DNA from: Halocatena pleomorpha
GTDB taxonomy: Archaea > Halobacteriota > Halobacteria > Halobacteriales > Haloarculaceae
Direction: 5' to 3'
Length of the DNA stretch: 64,000 nt
Assembly: GCF_003862495.1 (NCBI RefSeq)
Contig: NZ_RRCH01000022.1
Location: 97,766-161,765, forward strand
This document shows positions 28,567 through 37,248 of this stretch, in pieces. How positions within the stretch are numbered: position 1 is the first letter of the stretch; every line of letters starts with the position of its first letter. The notes under the pieces are model-generated. The model saw only the letters and a list, made by a program, of their open reading frames with translations. It was not told where the DNA came from and did no database searches. The position numbers and the translations under genes were made by a program.

Positions 28567-29298
28567 TTACAGAACGTCGTCGAACTCTTTGTGGCCTTGG
28601 ATCGCAACGCCGTCCTCGGAGATCTCAGCGAGGAACACGCCGTTGCCCGAGCCAGTATCACGCTCGACAGCAGCCTTGATGCCGCTCGCAGCGACGGATT
28701 TGGCCTCTTCGATCGAGAGATCGTCGCTGTACTCCCGTTCGAGCGTGCCGTACGCCACGGTGAGTCCCGAGCCAGTAACCGTGTAGTCGTCTTCCATCAC
28801 GCCACCGGCGGGGTCGATGGAGTAGACGTGTGTGCCCTCTTCGTCGATGCCGCCGAGAACGGGATTGATAGCGAAAAACGGACCGCCGCGGGCGTAGTTA
28901 CCCGCGATGGTCGAGAGCGCGTGAATCGACATCTCTTCGTCACGGCGCACTTCGTACAGGTTCACTTCCGCGCGAATGTTGCGGATGAACGACTGGGCGC
29001 CGCCGACGCTGCCGACGAGCGTCATAGCGGCTCGTGGGTGGATCTGTTCGACCTTCTGAACGTTCTTGTTCGACACGAACCGGCCACCGAGACTCGCACG
29101 CATATCCGTCGCGATGACGACGCCGTCCTCGGCCGTGATGCCGATCGTGGTCGTCCCCGTCTTGTTGACCTGCTCTACGTCGGCCTCCGACACGTCCGGC
29201 AACGATCCGAGCTCCGGCTCGTAGATCGGTGGTTCGTAATCGCGCCGGTCATGGACCGATCCACGCCCCACGCCCTGTGTGAACTGTTGTTCGCGCAT
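28567..29298 (-). CDS. psmB: 20S proteasome beta subunit precursor
   Basis: A 243-residue precursor of the catalytic beta subunit. A 48-residue propeptide ends in NKTG, and self-cleavage before Thr49 exposes the nucleophile (TTTIGITAEDGVVIATD); mature Asp17 and a Lys near 33-34 complete the active site. GPFFAINPVLGG and GSGLTVAYGTLE follow the family. It assembles with alpha rings into the ATP-dependent protease core. TTTTATC at 29324-29330 is 29 bases from the ATG at 29298 and excludes the 16-residue upstream extension. Confidence 0.96.
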   Translation of the reverse strand: MREQQFTQGVGRGSVHDRRDYEPPIYEPELGSLPDVSEADVEQVNKTGTTTIGITAEDGVVIATDMRASLGGRFVSNKNVQKVEQIHPRAAMTLVGSVGGAQSFIRNIRAEVNLYEVRRDEEMSIHALSTIAGNYARGGPFFAINPVLGGIDEEGTHVYSIDPAGGVMEDDYTVTGSGLTVAYGTLEREYSDDLSIEEAKSVAASGIKAAVERDTGSGNGVFLAEISEDGVAIQGHKEFDDVL

Positions 29299-29323
29299 TA
29301 CCACGAGGTACCCGCCGTGTGCT

Positions 29324-29330
29324 GATAAAA
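29324..29330 (-). promoter_or_regulatory. psmB TATA box
   Basis: TTTTATC on the minus strand lies about 29 bases before the psmB ATG and implies a leaderless mRNA. Confidence 0.5.
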
Positions 29331-29348
29331 GCACCCCTTCGAACACCG

Positions 29349-29510
29349 CTACTCCTCATGGGAGGGAGCAACCCGACCGAGCGCCCGGTGGAACGGAAAC
29401 GGAATCCCGACCGCCTGCGCGAGCATCCCGACTGGTAACAGCAGGATTCCCGCAACGATGAGCACCTGATACAGCGCGAATAGGACTTTCGACCGAAGCC
29501 GTTCAAACAT
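29349..29510 (-). CDS. Small membrane protein upstream of psmB
   Basis: A 53-residue ORF beginning MFERLRSKVLFALYQVL, with a hydrophobic helix (YQVLIVAGILLLPVGMLAQAV) and a charged tail. CGTATATATG at about 29538-29547 gives a TATA box 30-35 bases upstream of the ATG at 29510, favouring it over a longer frame. It lies on the psmB strand with about 50 bp between. No function recognised. Confidence 0.6.
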   Translation of the reverse strand: MFERLRSKVLFALYQVLIVAGILLLPVGMLAQAVGIPFPFHRALGRVAPSHEE

Positions 29511-29935
29511 GTCCTTATTGCTCGCAAGCCGATCGCACGTATATATGCGTTTCGTCGTCTCTGCATTCACGATCAGGCTTCCGTCATGCGGTTTTCTGTT
29601 GAATACCGCCAACCGGGACGGTGATCCAGTTGCTCCAGCGTGACCGAATCAATCGTGGATGAATCACGAGAGCGATAGAACTGATCGAAATAACGTATGC
29701 ACCCCATCGGTGTGACGTGCGCGCTCCCGTCTGCTATTACGGGATACGCACTGGTTACTATCAGTTACTAACCAAACGCATGATATTACAGATAGATATC
29801 TACTATATCATTACCATATCAGTATTGTTTACATATATACCCGGATGGAATGATATCCAATATCCTCAATCAAGTCAGAATCAAATCACAATGTCGAACC
29901 ACAAAGATGGATACGGTCGAATTCTAAGCGGGGGC
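29511..29935. other. Intergenic region with AT-rich core
   Basis: The region between the psmB-side membrane gene and the DUF555 gene holds divergent promoters. From about 29750 to 29890 base composition shifts to strongly AT (repeated TATAT/TATC words), unlike its surroundings. No ORF beyond the optional upstream extension of the DUF555 gene (ATG 29891) and no tRNA were seen. Confidence 0.5.
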
Positions 29936-30304
29936 ATGAGCAACTATCTCGTCGCTGTCGAGGCAGCGTGGCTCGTGCGAGACGTGGAAAGTATCGACGA
30001 CGCGATCGGTGTGGCAGTCAGTGAAGCTGGGAAGCGTCTCAACGAGACCGATATGGATTACGTGGAAGTGGAGATCGGCGCAACGGAGTGTCCGGTGTGC
30101 GGTGAACCGTTCGACTCGGCGTACATCGCTGCCGACACTGCGCTCGTGGGGTTGGTCCTCGAAATGGACGTGTTCAACGTCGACAGCAAACAGCACGCAC
30201 AGCGCGTCGCAAAGAGCGAGATCGGCGGTGCGCTCAGGAACGTCCCGCTCAAAGTAATCCACACCGTCGAGTTAGAATCCGACTCCGATGAAAACACCCA
30301 ATGA
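29936..30304 (+). CDS. DUF555 (UPF0212) family protein
   Basis: A 122-residue protein conserved in haloarchaea and some methanogens. MSNYLVAVEAAWLVRDVESIDDAI, one CPVCGEPFDSAYIAADTALVGLVLEM segment with a Cys pair, and AKSEIGGALRNVPL are the family signature. The start at 29936 matches family length; an in-frame ATG at 29891 would add 15 residues. The Cys pair may bind metal. Function unknown. Confidence 0.8.
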   Translation: MSNYLVAVEAAWLVRDVESIDDAIGVAVSEAGKRLNETDMDYVEVEIGATECPVCGEPFDSAYIAADTALVGLVLEMDVFNVDSKQHAQRVAKSEIGGALRNVPLKVIHTVELESDSDENTQ

Positions 30305-30357
30305 GACGACAACATCCCATCGACAACACTTTTGAATAACTAGTGGTTATCTCGGGT

Positions 30358-30903
30358 ATGGAACTTCCGACGCCGGAGGACCTCCGAGAATACCGCAACG
30401 ACTTGGATCTCACCCAGAGTGAACTCGCTGACATGGCAGAGGTGTCCCAGCCGCTCATCGCCCGCATCGAGGGGGGTGATGTCGATCCGCGGCTCTCGAC
30501 GCTCGGGCGGATCGTTACGGCTCTCAACGAGGCAGGGGGATCGCTCCGCCGGGCAGAAGACATCATGCACAGCCCGGTCGTGGGGATCGCGCCCGACGAC
30601 AGTGTCCGAGAGTCGATCGAGCGGATGAGCGAGGAGGGTTATTCACAGCTCCCCGTGATCCGCGACGGCTACCCGGTTGGCATCGTCAGCAACACCGATA
30701 TTCGGCGCATCGGTGATGACGCCTCACCCGGTGATCTCCCAATCGCGGACGTGATGCGCGAGTCGATCACGACCGTCACGACCGACGCGACGCTCAACGA
30801 GATCGACACGCACCTCAATCATCACGACGCGATCATCGTCATCGATAACGGCGAGATGGCCGGTATCATTACCGAAGCCGACATCGCCGTTCACATGTCG
30901 TAG
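30358..30903 (+). CDS. HTH-CBS regulator
   Basis: A 181-residue protein. Residues 5-60 are an Xre-type helix-turn-helix (LREYRNDLDLTQSELADMAEVSQPLIARIE), followed by two CBS domains (EDIMHSPVVGIAPDDSVRESIERM and DVMRESITTVTTDATLNEID). Members are predicted transcription factors that sense adenine nucleotides through the CBS pair. CTTTTGA about 27 bases upstream of the ATG at 30358 suggests a leaderless message. The regulated genes are unknown. Confidence 0.85.
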   Translation: MELPTPEDLREYRNDLDLTQSELADMAEVSQPLIARIEGGDVDPRLSTLGRIVTALNEAGGSLRRAEDIMHSPVVGIAPDDSVRESIERMSEEGYSQLPVIRDGYPVGIVSNTDIRRIGDDASPGDLPIADVMRESITTVTTDATLNEIDTHLNHHDAIIVIDNGEMAGIITEADIAVHMS

Positions 30904-30940
30904 TCGGTTTGCGTACCACTACCGTTCAGCTGTGGACGAA

Positions 30941-31954
30941 TCAGGAGTTGTTTTCTTCTATCGTCAGCCCACGAATCTCAACACTGCCAGTTTCCGTATT
31001 GTCTTCCTCGATGTGGCCAATGATCCGTCCGTCGGTGTTCTCGACAATCGACTCGGCGTCGTCGGAAGGGAGCGCGGCGACGAACCCGGTGCCCATGTTG
31101 AACGTGCGGTGCATCTCCTCGTCGGTGACGTTGCCTTCCGTTTGGATGAGTTCGAAGATCGGCTGGCACTCGAAGGGAGCAGTGATGACGTATCGGAACG
31201 CTCCCATCCGGAGGAGATTCGTCCAGCCGCCGCCGGTAACGTGTGCAGCCGCGTGGGTGTCGTGGCTCCACAACGGTTCGAGTAGATCGGTGTAGATCCG
31301 TGTCGGCTCTAATAATTCCTCTCCGATCGTGCGCGAGTCGTCACTACCGGGGAACGGATCTGTGTAGTCGTGTCGCTTCGTGAGGGCTTTTCGGGCGAGC
31401 GTCAACCCGTTCGAGTGAATCCCGTCGGACGGAAAGCCGACGAGTGCGTCACCAGCCGCCGCGTTGCCGGAGAACACCGTGTCTTTGGGTGCGAGACCAG
31501 CACAGGTGCCTGCGAGATCGAGTCCGCTGACAACCTCGGGCATTACTGCGGTTTCTCCACCAACAAGTGCGACACCCGCCGTTCGTGCTCCATCAGCCAG
31601 CCCTGTCCCGAGCTGTTCGGCTGTCGCGTCGTCGGGTTCATCGATAGCGAGATAATCCACGAACGCGACCGGTTCGACGCCCGCCGCCACGAGATCGTTC
31701 GCGTTCATTGCGATACAGTCGATGCCGACCGTCGAATAATCGCCTAGCGCCTCCGCCACGAGGAGTTTCGTCCCGACGCCGTCGGTCGCCAGCGCGAGAT
31801 ACTGGTCTCCGATGTCGATCAGCCCCGCGTAATCGCTGTCTTCTGTCTGACCATCGGTCTCTCCGACTGCACCGAGCAACGCTGCTGTGGCCGCTTCGCT
31901 GTCAGCGATGTCCACGCCGGCGTCCGAATACGTCATCCCCTCGTCCTCAGTCAT
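30941..31954 (-). CDS. purM: Phosphoribosylformylglycinamidine cyclo-ligase (AIR synthase)
   Basis: A 337-residue PurM. It closes formylglycinamidine ribotide to aminoimidazole ribotide using ATP in purine synthesis. TYSDAGVDI at the N terminus, LATDGVGTKLLVAE, VGIDCIAMNANDLVAAGVEPV, LVGGETAVMPEV and HVTGGGWTNLLRM are diagnostic. The ATG at 31954 (MTEDEGMTYSDAGVDI) is preferred to the frame's upstream extension. No other pur gene adjoins it. Confidence 0.95.
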   Translation of the reverse strand: MTEDEGMTYSDAGVDIADSEAATAALLGAVGETDGQTEDSDYAGLIDIGDQYLALATDGVGTKLLVAEALGDYSTVGIDCIAMNANDLVAAGVEPVAFVDYLAIDEPDDATAEQLGTGLADGARTAGVALVGGETAVMPEVVSGLDLAGTCAGLAPKDTVFSGNAAAGDALVGFPSDGIHSNGLTLARKALTKRHDYTDPFPGSDDSRTIGEELLEPTRIYTDLLEPLWSHDTHAAAHVTGGGWTNLLRMGAFRYVITAPFECQPIFELIQTEGNVTDEEMHRTFNMGTGFVAALPSDDAESIVENTDGRIIGHIEEDNTETGSVEIRGLTIEENNS

Positions 31955-32092
31955 ATGGCTGAGTGAGAGAGGAGCACCGAGAAAAACACTGTGATCTTCA
32001 TTTTTCCGACCGAATGCCCCTTGTCCAAAAGAAGGAAGGGGGCGGTCAGCGGCACCCAACTTCATGAACGGCGATCGATCAGAACGATGGTC

Positions 32093-32749
32093 TCACAGTC
32101 CGAAGCCGACGAACAGCACCGCCCAGACCGCAAGGGCGGCGGAAACGGTGAACACCAGCGCGAACACGATGATACTCCAACCGATCACCGTTCGGCCGTC
32201 GAGCGGACCGAACGGTAGCATGTTGAACGCCGCCAGGATCAGGTTGACAGAGACACCGAGCTGTCCAGCTTGTAACAACAACCCATCAGGAGCCACCACG
32301 ACGAGGGGGAAGAAGACGGCCGCCAGCAGGAGGTTCGTGACTGGTCCAGCGACGGCGATCAACCCGTTCTGTCGGGATGTCACCTCCCGGCCCATGTGGT
32401 AAACTGCACCGGGGGCGGCGAACAGAAAGCCCGCAAGCCCCAACCCGATAGCGAGCGCGAGCATCGTGTAATCCGCGCGGAACTCCGCAACGCGACCGAA
32501 CCGGATTGCAACGACCTTGTGAGCGAGTTCATGGAGCAGGAACCCGACGCCGACGGTGCCCATGCTCATCAACAGCGTTACAATTGCGGTGTCGAGCGGG
32601 AACTGGCCGGTGGCACCAAGCAACCCGAACGCCACATCACGCCGGAAGAAGAACGTGAACGCGACACCGAGCGCGAGCCACGCAGCACCGAGATCACGGA
32701 TTTCACGCCCGCTGAACCGTATCTCTCCGCTTTTCTGTTGTTGATACAT
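32093..32749 (-). CDS. Site-2 protease family (M50) metalloprotease
   Basis: A 218-residue polytopic protein with the zinc-binding HELAH motif at about residues 73-77 (FLLHELAHKVVAIRFGR) and the LDG motif in FGPLDGRTVIGW near the C terminus, as in S2P-type intramembrane proteases. AVAGPVTNLLLA is the conserved glycine-rich helix. No PDZ or CBS domain is attached. Its ATG overlaps the stop of the upstream TraB gene, so the two are translationally coupled. Confidence 0.9.
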   Translation of the reverse strand: MYQQQKSGEIRFSGREIRDLGAAWLALGVAFTFFFRRDVAFGLLGATGQFPLDTAIVTLLMSMGTVGVGFLLHELAHKVVAIRFGRVAEFRADYTMLALAIGLGLAGFLFAAPGAVYHMGREVTSRQNGLIAVAGPVTNLLLAAVFFPLVVVAPDGLLLQAGQLGVSVNLILAAFNMLPFGPLDGRTVIGWSIIVFALVFTVSAALAVWAVLFVGFGL

Positions 32750-34257
32750 CACAGCACACCCCCTACTCCGTTCATGAGTATCTCAAAACTCCGTTGGGCC
32801 CCCTCGACCATCAGTTGTACGACCGACACGTCTCCAACGATGTAGGGAACCGCTACCACGAACAGCCAGGTTCCGATGATGCTTCCGACGTTCGTCAGGC
32901 CGACCACGAGGATGAGTTTGAACAGCGGTACATCTCGCATCCGGGCGAAGAGGTCCATCAGTGGACTTTCTTCATCGTCGAGGATCTCGTTCAACGTGGC
33001 GATATCGGTGACGTTCACCGACGTGTACCGCAACTCCACGTAGCCCGCGAACCAGCCGGGCGCGAGCATCGGATTGAGCGAGGTCAGCCACGCCAGCGCA
33101 CCGCCGACGGCCGCACTCGACCAGTGAGCACCACCCAGCCGCGAGAGCGCGAACGTCCATACTCCGTTGAACAGAAACCACGCGCCGACGAGCTTGAGAA
33201 AGAACTCGCTCCTGACGCCCGCCATCGCTATCAGGACGAAAAAGGCCAGAAACACGAGCGTGAAGAGATACCCTACGAGTTTGTACCACGAAAAGCGCGA
33301 TCCCTGTTGTTCTCCGGCGAGCGATTCCATTGGTGGGAGGGTTTTCGGCGCGTTGAGATACCCTTCGATTCCGGCTCGGTGCCCAGCACCCACGACCGCG
33401 ACCACGTCTTTGCCTGACGCCTGAAGCGCCACCAGCTTATGAGCGATGTACGCATCACGCTCGTCGATGAGCGCCTCAGCACCGCCCGGAGAAAACCGAC
33501 GGAACTCCTCCATCATGGCGGTCACGACATCCCCATCGGTTAGCTCTGCCAGATCGAACTCCTCGATCGCTTCGGCGTCGTCCGGATCGCCCCACGCGCT
33601 GAGCAGTAGGGTAATCGCCAGTCCGATCACTGACCCCGTGGCAAGCGTGACGATAATCGTGTCGAACACGCTCACGAGAGATCCTGTCCCGAGCGGGGTG
33701 AGAACGAACGGACCAGCCAACGATTCCGCGATGACGGAACCGAGCAGGCCGAGCGAAAGGCCGATATACAGGCCGATGACTGGTCCACCGGCCAAACTGT
33801 ACCCCAACTCGACGACCAGTTGGAGCTTTTCACGTACTGACAGCCGCGCCCAAAACCGTTGGATCGTGACCTGAATGTCCCGGTCGACGAGCGCGACGCC
33901 GAGTCCGAGTTCTTCTGCAGTATCGACGGCGGCCATCATCTCCGCACCGGGATCGATGTCGAACTCGTCTCCGAGTTGGGTCTGAACGTACGACAACATC
34001 CAATACGCTAGAAACTGGAAAACTGTGTTCCCGTGGAGCAGATCGCCCGCATTGAGGTCGTCGGGCTGTTCGCCTTTCATCTGTCGATACCGTCCTTCGT
34101 CTAGCTCCACGGCGACGACATCCGGGCGTTCCTCCTCAATGACCTCTTCGACCTCCGCAACGCTTCGTTCGGAAACGTGGGCTGTGCCCACGACCCGAAC
34201 CGATCCATCCTCCGTAGCCCGCGAACTCATTGGAAGCGCTACTTGCTCAGGATCCAT
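32749..34257 (-). CDS. TraB/PrgY family membrane protein
   Basis: A 502-residue protein. The N-terminal domain has the TraB motifs RVVGTAHVSERSVAEVEEVI, RPDVVAVELDEGRY and VAVVGAGHRAGIEGYL with conserved Gly-x-x-His and Glu residues; multiple membrane helices follow from about residue 250. The founding member PrgY blocks an enterococcal peptide pheromone, but the archaeal role is unknown; relatives are proposed membrane metalloproteases. Coupled to the M50 protease gene downstream, suggesting related work in membrane protein processing. Confidence 0.85.
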   Translation of the reverse strand: MDPEQVALPMSSRATEDGSVRVVGTAHVSERSVAEVEEVIEEERPDVVAVELDEGRYRQMKGEQPDDLNAGDLLHGNTVFQFLAYWMLSYVQTQLGDEFDIDPGAEMMAAVDTAEELGLGVALVDRDIQVTIQRFWARLSVREKLQLVVELGYSLAGGPVIGLYIGLSLGLLGSVIAESLAGPFVLTPLGTGSLVSVFDTIIVTLATGSVIGLAITLLLSAWGDPDDAEAIEEFDLAELTDGDVVTAMMEEFRRFSPGGAEALIDERDAYIAHKLVALQASGKDVVAVVGAGHRAGIEGYLNAPKTLPPMESLAGEQQGSRFSWYKLVGYLFTLVFLAFFVLIAMAGVRSEFFLKLVGAWFLFNGVWTFALSRLGGAHWSSAAVGGALAWLTSLNPMLAPGWFAGYVELRYTSVNVTDIATLNEILDDEESPLMDLFARMRDVPLFKLILVVGLTNVGSIIGTWLFVVAVPYIVGDVSVVQLMVEGAQRSFEILMNGVGGVL

Positions 34258-34401
34258 CAATATTTCGAGACCAACACCGATCGATCGCGTGTTTGCCAAC
34301 CGAACGCTTGATACCTACCAGCCCCGTCACGGCAGCATCGTCCCGTCACTACAACACCATCGCCTGCACGCCAGAATACCATCACTATGGTGTTATTTAT
34401 C

Positions 34402-35796
34402 TCATTCTGTTTGATGGGGATCAGATGCCGCCGTTTTGGCGTGGTTTGGATCACGAACGATCCGGGCTTTTATGATGCGTGTGTTGTCGACTTGTTCGAC
34501 GTGAATCGTGATACCGTCGTACTCGATCGATTCTCCGGGTTCGACAAGCCGTCCCGCTCGGTTGAAAACGAATCCAGCGATGGTTTCGAACTCTTCACCT
34601 TCGGGAAGATCGATGTCGAGTTCCTCGTTCACCATCTCGATGTTCACCTCACCTCGGACAAGCGCCGTGTCGTCGTCGATGAACTCGACTGGCTCGTCTT
34701 CTTCGCCTTCGAGGATTTCGCCCACGATCTCCTCGACCGCATCCTCCATGGTGAGAAGTCCCTCCGTGGTGCCGAACTCGTCGATAACGACGACCATGTG
34801 CATTCGGTTTTCGCGCATCTCGCCCAGGAGTTCGTCGACGTTTTTTGATTCGGGGACGTGCAGTACGGGCTGGATGAGGTCGTCCAGTTCGAGATCATCC
34901 GACGCTCCATAGTTGCGATCACGGACGAGATCACGGATGTGAACCACGCCGATGATGTTGTCGAGTCCACCTTCGTACACGGGAAGCCGAGCGTGACCGC
35001 TCTGGATACACCGCTCGATCCCCTCCTCGACGCTGGCGTCTTTCGACAGCGCGGTCATATCGAGGCGCGGCGTCATCACTTCTTTTGCGATAGTGTCGTT
35101 GAACCGAAGCGTTCGTTGGAGGATGTCTCGCTCTTCTTCGTCGAGCACTCCTTCACGCTCGCCGGTTTCGATGATGTCGATGATTTCCTGTCGGGTGACG
35201 TAGGACGTTTCGATGGCAGCACGTCCCCCTGTTACCCTGTTCACCAGTCGGGTAAGGAAATCGAATGTGATGACGAGGGGTAACAACACGTATTCCGCTA
35301 GTTTTAGCGGCCTCGACACGCGCAAGGCCCACGATTCGGTGTTTTCAATGGCGTACGATTTGGGTGCGCTTTCACCGAACAGGAGCACGAGCGCGGTAAT
35401 TCCAATCGTGGCAACGGTGACGGCGACGCTCTGAGAGACGTACTGAGCGAGCAGTCCCGTCGCAAGCGATGACATCGCGATGTTTACGAGGTTGTTCCCA
35501 ACGAGAATCGTCACAAGGAGTCGGTGAGGGTCCGTTTTGAGCTGCTGTAGCGTTCGGCCTGCGGCGTGCTCTTGAGCGAGTGCTTCGATCCGGTGGGAGG
35601 CGAGCGAGAACATGGCGATTTCGGAAGAGGAGAAAAACGCTGACACTCCGAGGAGAATGAGGATGCTCACGGCACCAAGTATGGCCATGAGGTCAGGTCC
35701 GAGTGTGAACCCACCGAGGAGGTTTAGCTGTGCTCCGACGATATCGGCGTCTGGCGGCACGGTAGCGGCATGCACGGCTGCTGGAATATGGCCCAT
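34402..35796 (-). CDS. CNNM/CorC-type CBS transporter-like protein
   Basis: A 464-residue protein of the hemolysin-C/CNNM family. An N-terminal DUF21 membrane domain (ILLGVSAFFSSSEIAMFSL, about residues 40-190) is followed by a CBS pair (VMTPRLDMTALSKDASV, DLIQPVLHVPESKNVDELL) and a CorC_HlyC C-terminal domain (DDTALVRGEVNIEMVNEEL). The likely role is divalent cation, especially Mg, export. An in-frame ATG at 35838 exists, but the AATTAAG TATA box fits the ATG at 35796. Confidence 0.88.
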   Translation of the reverse strand: MGHIPAAVHAATVPPDADIVGAQLNLLGGFTLGPDLMAILGAVSILILLGVSAFFSSSEIAMFSLASHRIEALAQEHAAGRTLQQLKTDPHRLLVTILVGNNLVNIAMSSLATGLLAQYVSQSVAVTVATIGITALVLLFGESAPKSYAIENTESWALRVSRPLKLAEYVLLPLVITFDFLTRLVNRVTGGRAAIETSYVTRQEIIDIIETGEREGVLDEEERDILQRTLRFNDTIAKEVMTPRLDMTALSKDASVEEGIERCIQSGHARLPVYEGGLDNIIGVVHIRDLVRDRNYGASDDLELDDLIQPVLHVPESKNVDELLGEMRENRMHMVVVIDEFGTTEGLLTMEDAVEEIVGEILEGEEDEPVEFIDDDTALVRGEVNIEMVNEELDIDLPEGEEFETIAGFVFNRAGRLVEPGESIEYDGITIHVEQVDNTRIIKARIVRDPNHAKTAASDPHQTE

Positions 35797-35820
35797 TCCC
35801 GGCAACCCTTCACGGTCTGG

Positions 35821-35829
35821 AAAATTAAG
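35821..35829 (-). promoter_or_regulatory. TATA box deciding the CNNM start
   Basis: On the minus strand CTTAATTTT is centred about 29 bases from the ATG at 35796. A start at 35838 would place the TATA box inside the coding region. Confidence 0.45.
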
Positions 35830-35879
35830 CGTTGTCATGGAAGGCGAAGCGTTTAGTCCGGGTCGTCCGAATTTGAGGT

Positions 35880-36149
35880 ATGAGCGAATCGGAACCGCCG
35901 ATCACGATCTATCGGTTGCAAGCGTGTCCGTTCTGTGAGCGTGTTGTCCGGACGCTCACCGAACTGGATATCGATTACCGTTCTCGGTATATCGAACCGA
36001 TGCATTCTGAGCGCAACGTCGTCAAGCGCGTGACTGGCGTGCGCACTGTACCAGCCATCGTCGATCGGAACACGGGCGTCACGATGGCCGAAAGCGCAAA
36101 CATCGTCGAGTATCTTGAACAAACGTACGGCGACCACGGAGGGCAGTAG
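35880..36149 (+). CDS. Glutaredoxin
   Basis: An 89-residue thioredoxin-fold redox protein with the dithiol active site CPFC (Cys16, Cys19), cis-proline in RTVPAIVD and the glutathione-type GV-x-MAESANIVEYL C-terminal helix. Haloarchaea use gamma-glutamylcysteine rather than glutathione, so the reductant probably differs (inference). Two bases separate it from the redoxin-like gene, and GTTTAGT about 27 bases upstream gives the operon promoter. Confidence 0.92.
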   Translation: MSESEPPITIYRLQACPFCERVVRTLTELDIDYRSRYIEPMHSERNVVKRVTGVRTVPAIVDRNTGVTMAESANIVEYLEQTYGDHGGQ

Positions 36150-36151
36150 AT

Positions 36152-36664
36152 ATGGTGGAATTCGATGTCGTCGATCTCGGGCCGGCCGACCACCCTACTG
36201 ACGGCGATCACGCACCGGATTTCACCCGACCGCTTGTGAACACGGAGTTTTGGGAGAACGTATCCCTCTCGACGTTGTACGAGGACGCCCCCGTTTTACT
36301 GTTGTTTCATCCGATGGACGGCGCGTTTCCGGCAACGTATCTCTGGAACGAACTCCGAGAGCGTGATATCGACGACCGCGATCGGATTCAGACGGTTGGT
36401 CTCTCGATCTCAACGCCGTACGCGCACAAACAGCTCATTGAGTCCCGAGACATCGACGCGCGGTTGTTCTCCGATCCCTCGAATGAAGTAGCTGAACAGT
36501 ACGGGATTGCTCACGATCTCGACGGCATGGCCGGAATTTCGGAGCCTCGACCCGCGACGTTTCTCATTGACGAAGCCGGTGTCATCCGGCACGCGTGGGT
36601 CGGGTCGGAGTGGCCATCATTTCCCGATTACGACGAAATCGAAGCGGCGATCGAAGCACTATGA
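36152..36664 (+). CDS. Redoxin/AhpC-like protein lacking cysteine
   Basis: A 170-residue thioredoxin-fold protein resembling peroxiredoxins (AHDAPDF-like GDHAPDFTRPLV, VLLLFHPMDGAFPATYLWNELRE). The position of the peroxidatic cysteine is occupied by Ala (FPATYLW), and the whole sequence contains no Cys. It therefore cannot be a thiol peroxidase. Co-operonic with the glutaredoxin before it and with Sua5 after it (ATGA overlap). Function unknown. Confidence 0.8.
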   Translation: MVEFDVVDLGPADHPTDGDHAPDFTRPLVNTEFWENVSLSTLYEDAPVLLLFHPMDGAFPATYLWNELRERDIDDRDRIQTVGLSISTPYAHKQLIESRDIDARLFSDPSNEVAEQYGIAHDLDGMAGISEPRPATFLIDEAGVIRHAWVGSEWPSFPDYDEIEAAIEAL

Positions 36665-37248
36665 CTGTTGCTCAGGCTGCCCAGATTCTCCGTGACCGCA
36701 CAACGGCGTGCGTCATCTATCCGACTGAAACCGTCTACGGTCTCGCAGCCGACGCACTCACTCCCGCCGCCGTCGAACGGGTGTTCGAGCTGAAAGGTCG
36801 GGCACGCGACCGACCCATCTCGCTCGCGGTTCCGAATCTCGATGCCGTCGATGAGTACGCCCGGCCGACCGACCGGGAACGCGCGTTCATGGCGGAGTTC
36901 CTCCCTGGCCCGGTTACCGTCGTGGTCGAACGCAGAGACGTGGTTCCTGACGTGTTGACAGCTGGTGCCGATCGGGTCGGCATCCGAATTCCGGACCATC
37001 CCACTGCGCTCGCTCTCCTCGACCGAGTCGCACCCCTGACGGCCACGAGCGCGAACCGTAGCGGGGCGGGGAGCGCTCGCCGCGTCGAGGCAGTTGCCGC
37101 GAGCGTTCGGGACGCCGCCGACTTCGTCTTGGATGAGGGAACCACTCCGGGTACCGAAAGCACTGTGGTCGATGTCACAGCGGGGACGATTCACCGTCGC
37201 GGAGCGCTTGCCGAGGAGATCGAAGCGTGGCTAGCGGCCGCCGAGTAG
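36661..37248 (+). CDS. Threonylcarbamoyl-AMP synthase (Sua5/YrdC)
   Basis: A 195-residue YrdC-fold enzyme making threonylcarbamoyl-AMP for the t6A37 tRNA modification. YPTETVYGLAADAL, KGRARDRPISLAV and the RIPDHP and TSANRSG segments are diagnostic. It starts at an ATGA overlap with the redoxin-like gene. It lacks the C-terminal Sua5 domain, so it is the short YrdC form. Confidence 0.93.
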   Translation: MTVAQAAQILRDRTTACVIYPTETVYGLAADALTPAAVERVFELKGRARDRPISLAVPNLDAVDEYARPTDRERAFMAEFLPGPVTVVVERRDVVPDVLTAGADRVGIRIPDHPTALALLDRVAPLTATSANRSGAGSARRVEAVAASVRDAADFVLDEGTTPGTESTVVDVTAGTIHRRGALAEEIEAWLAAAE

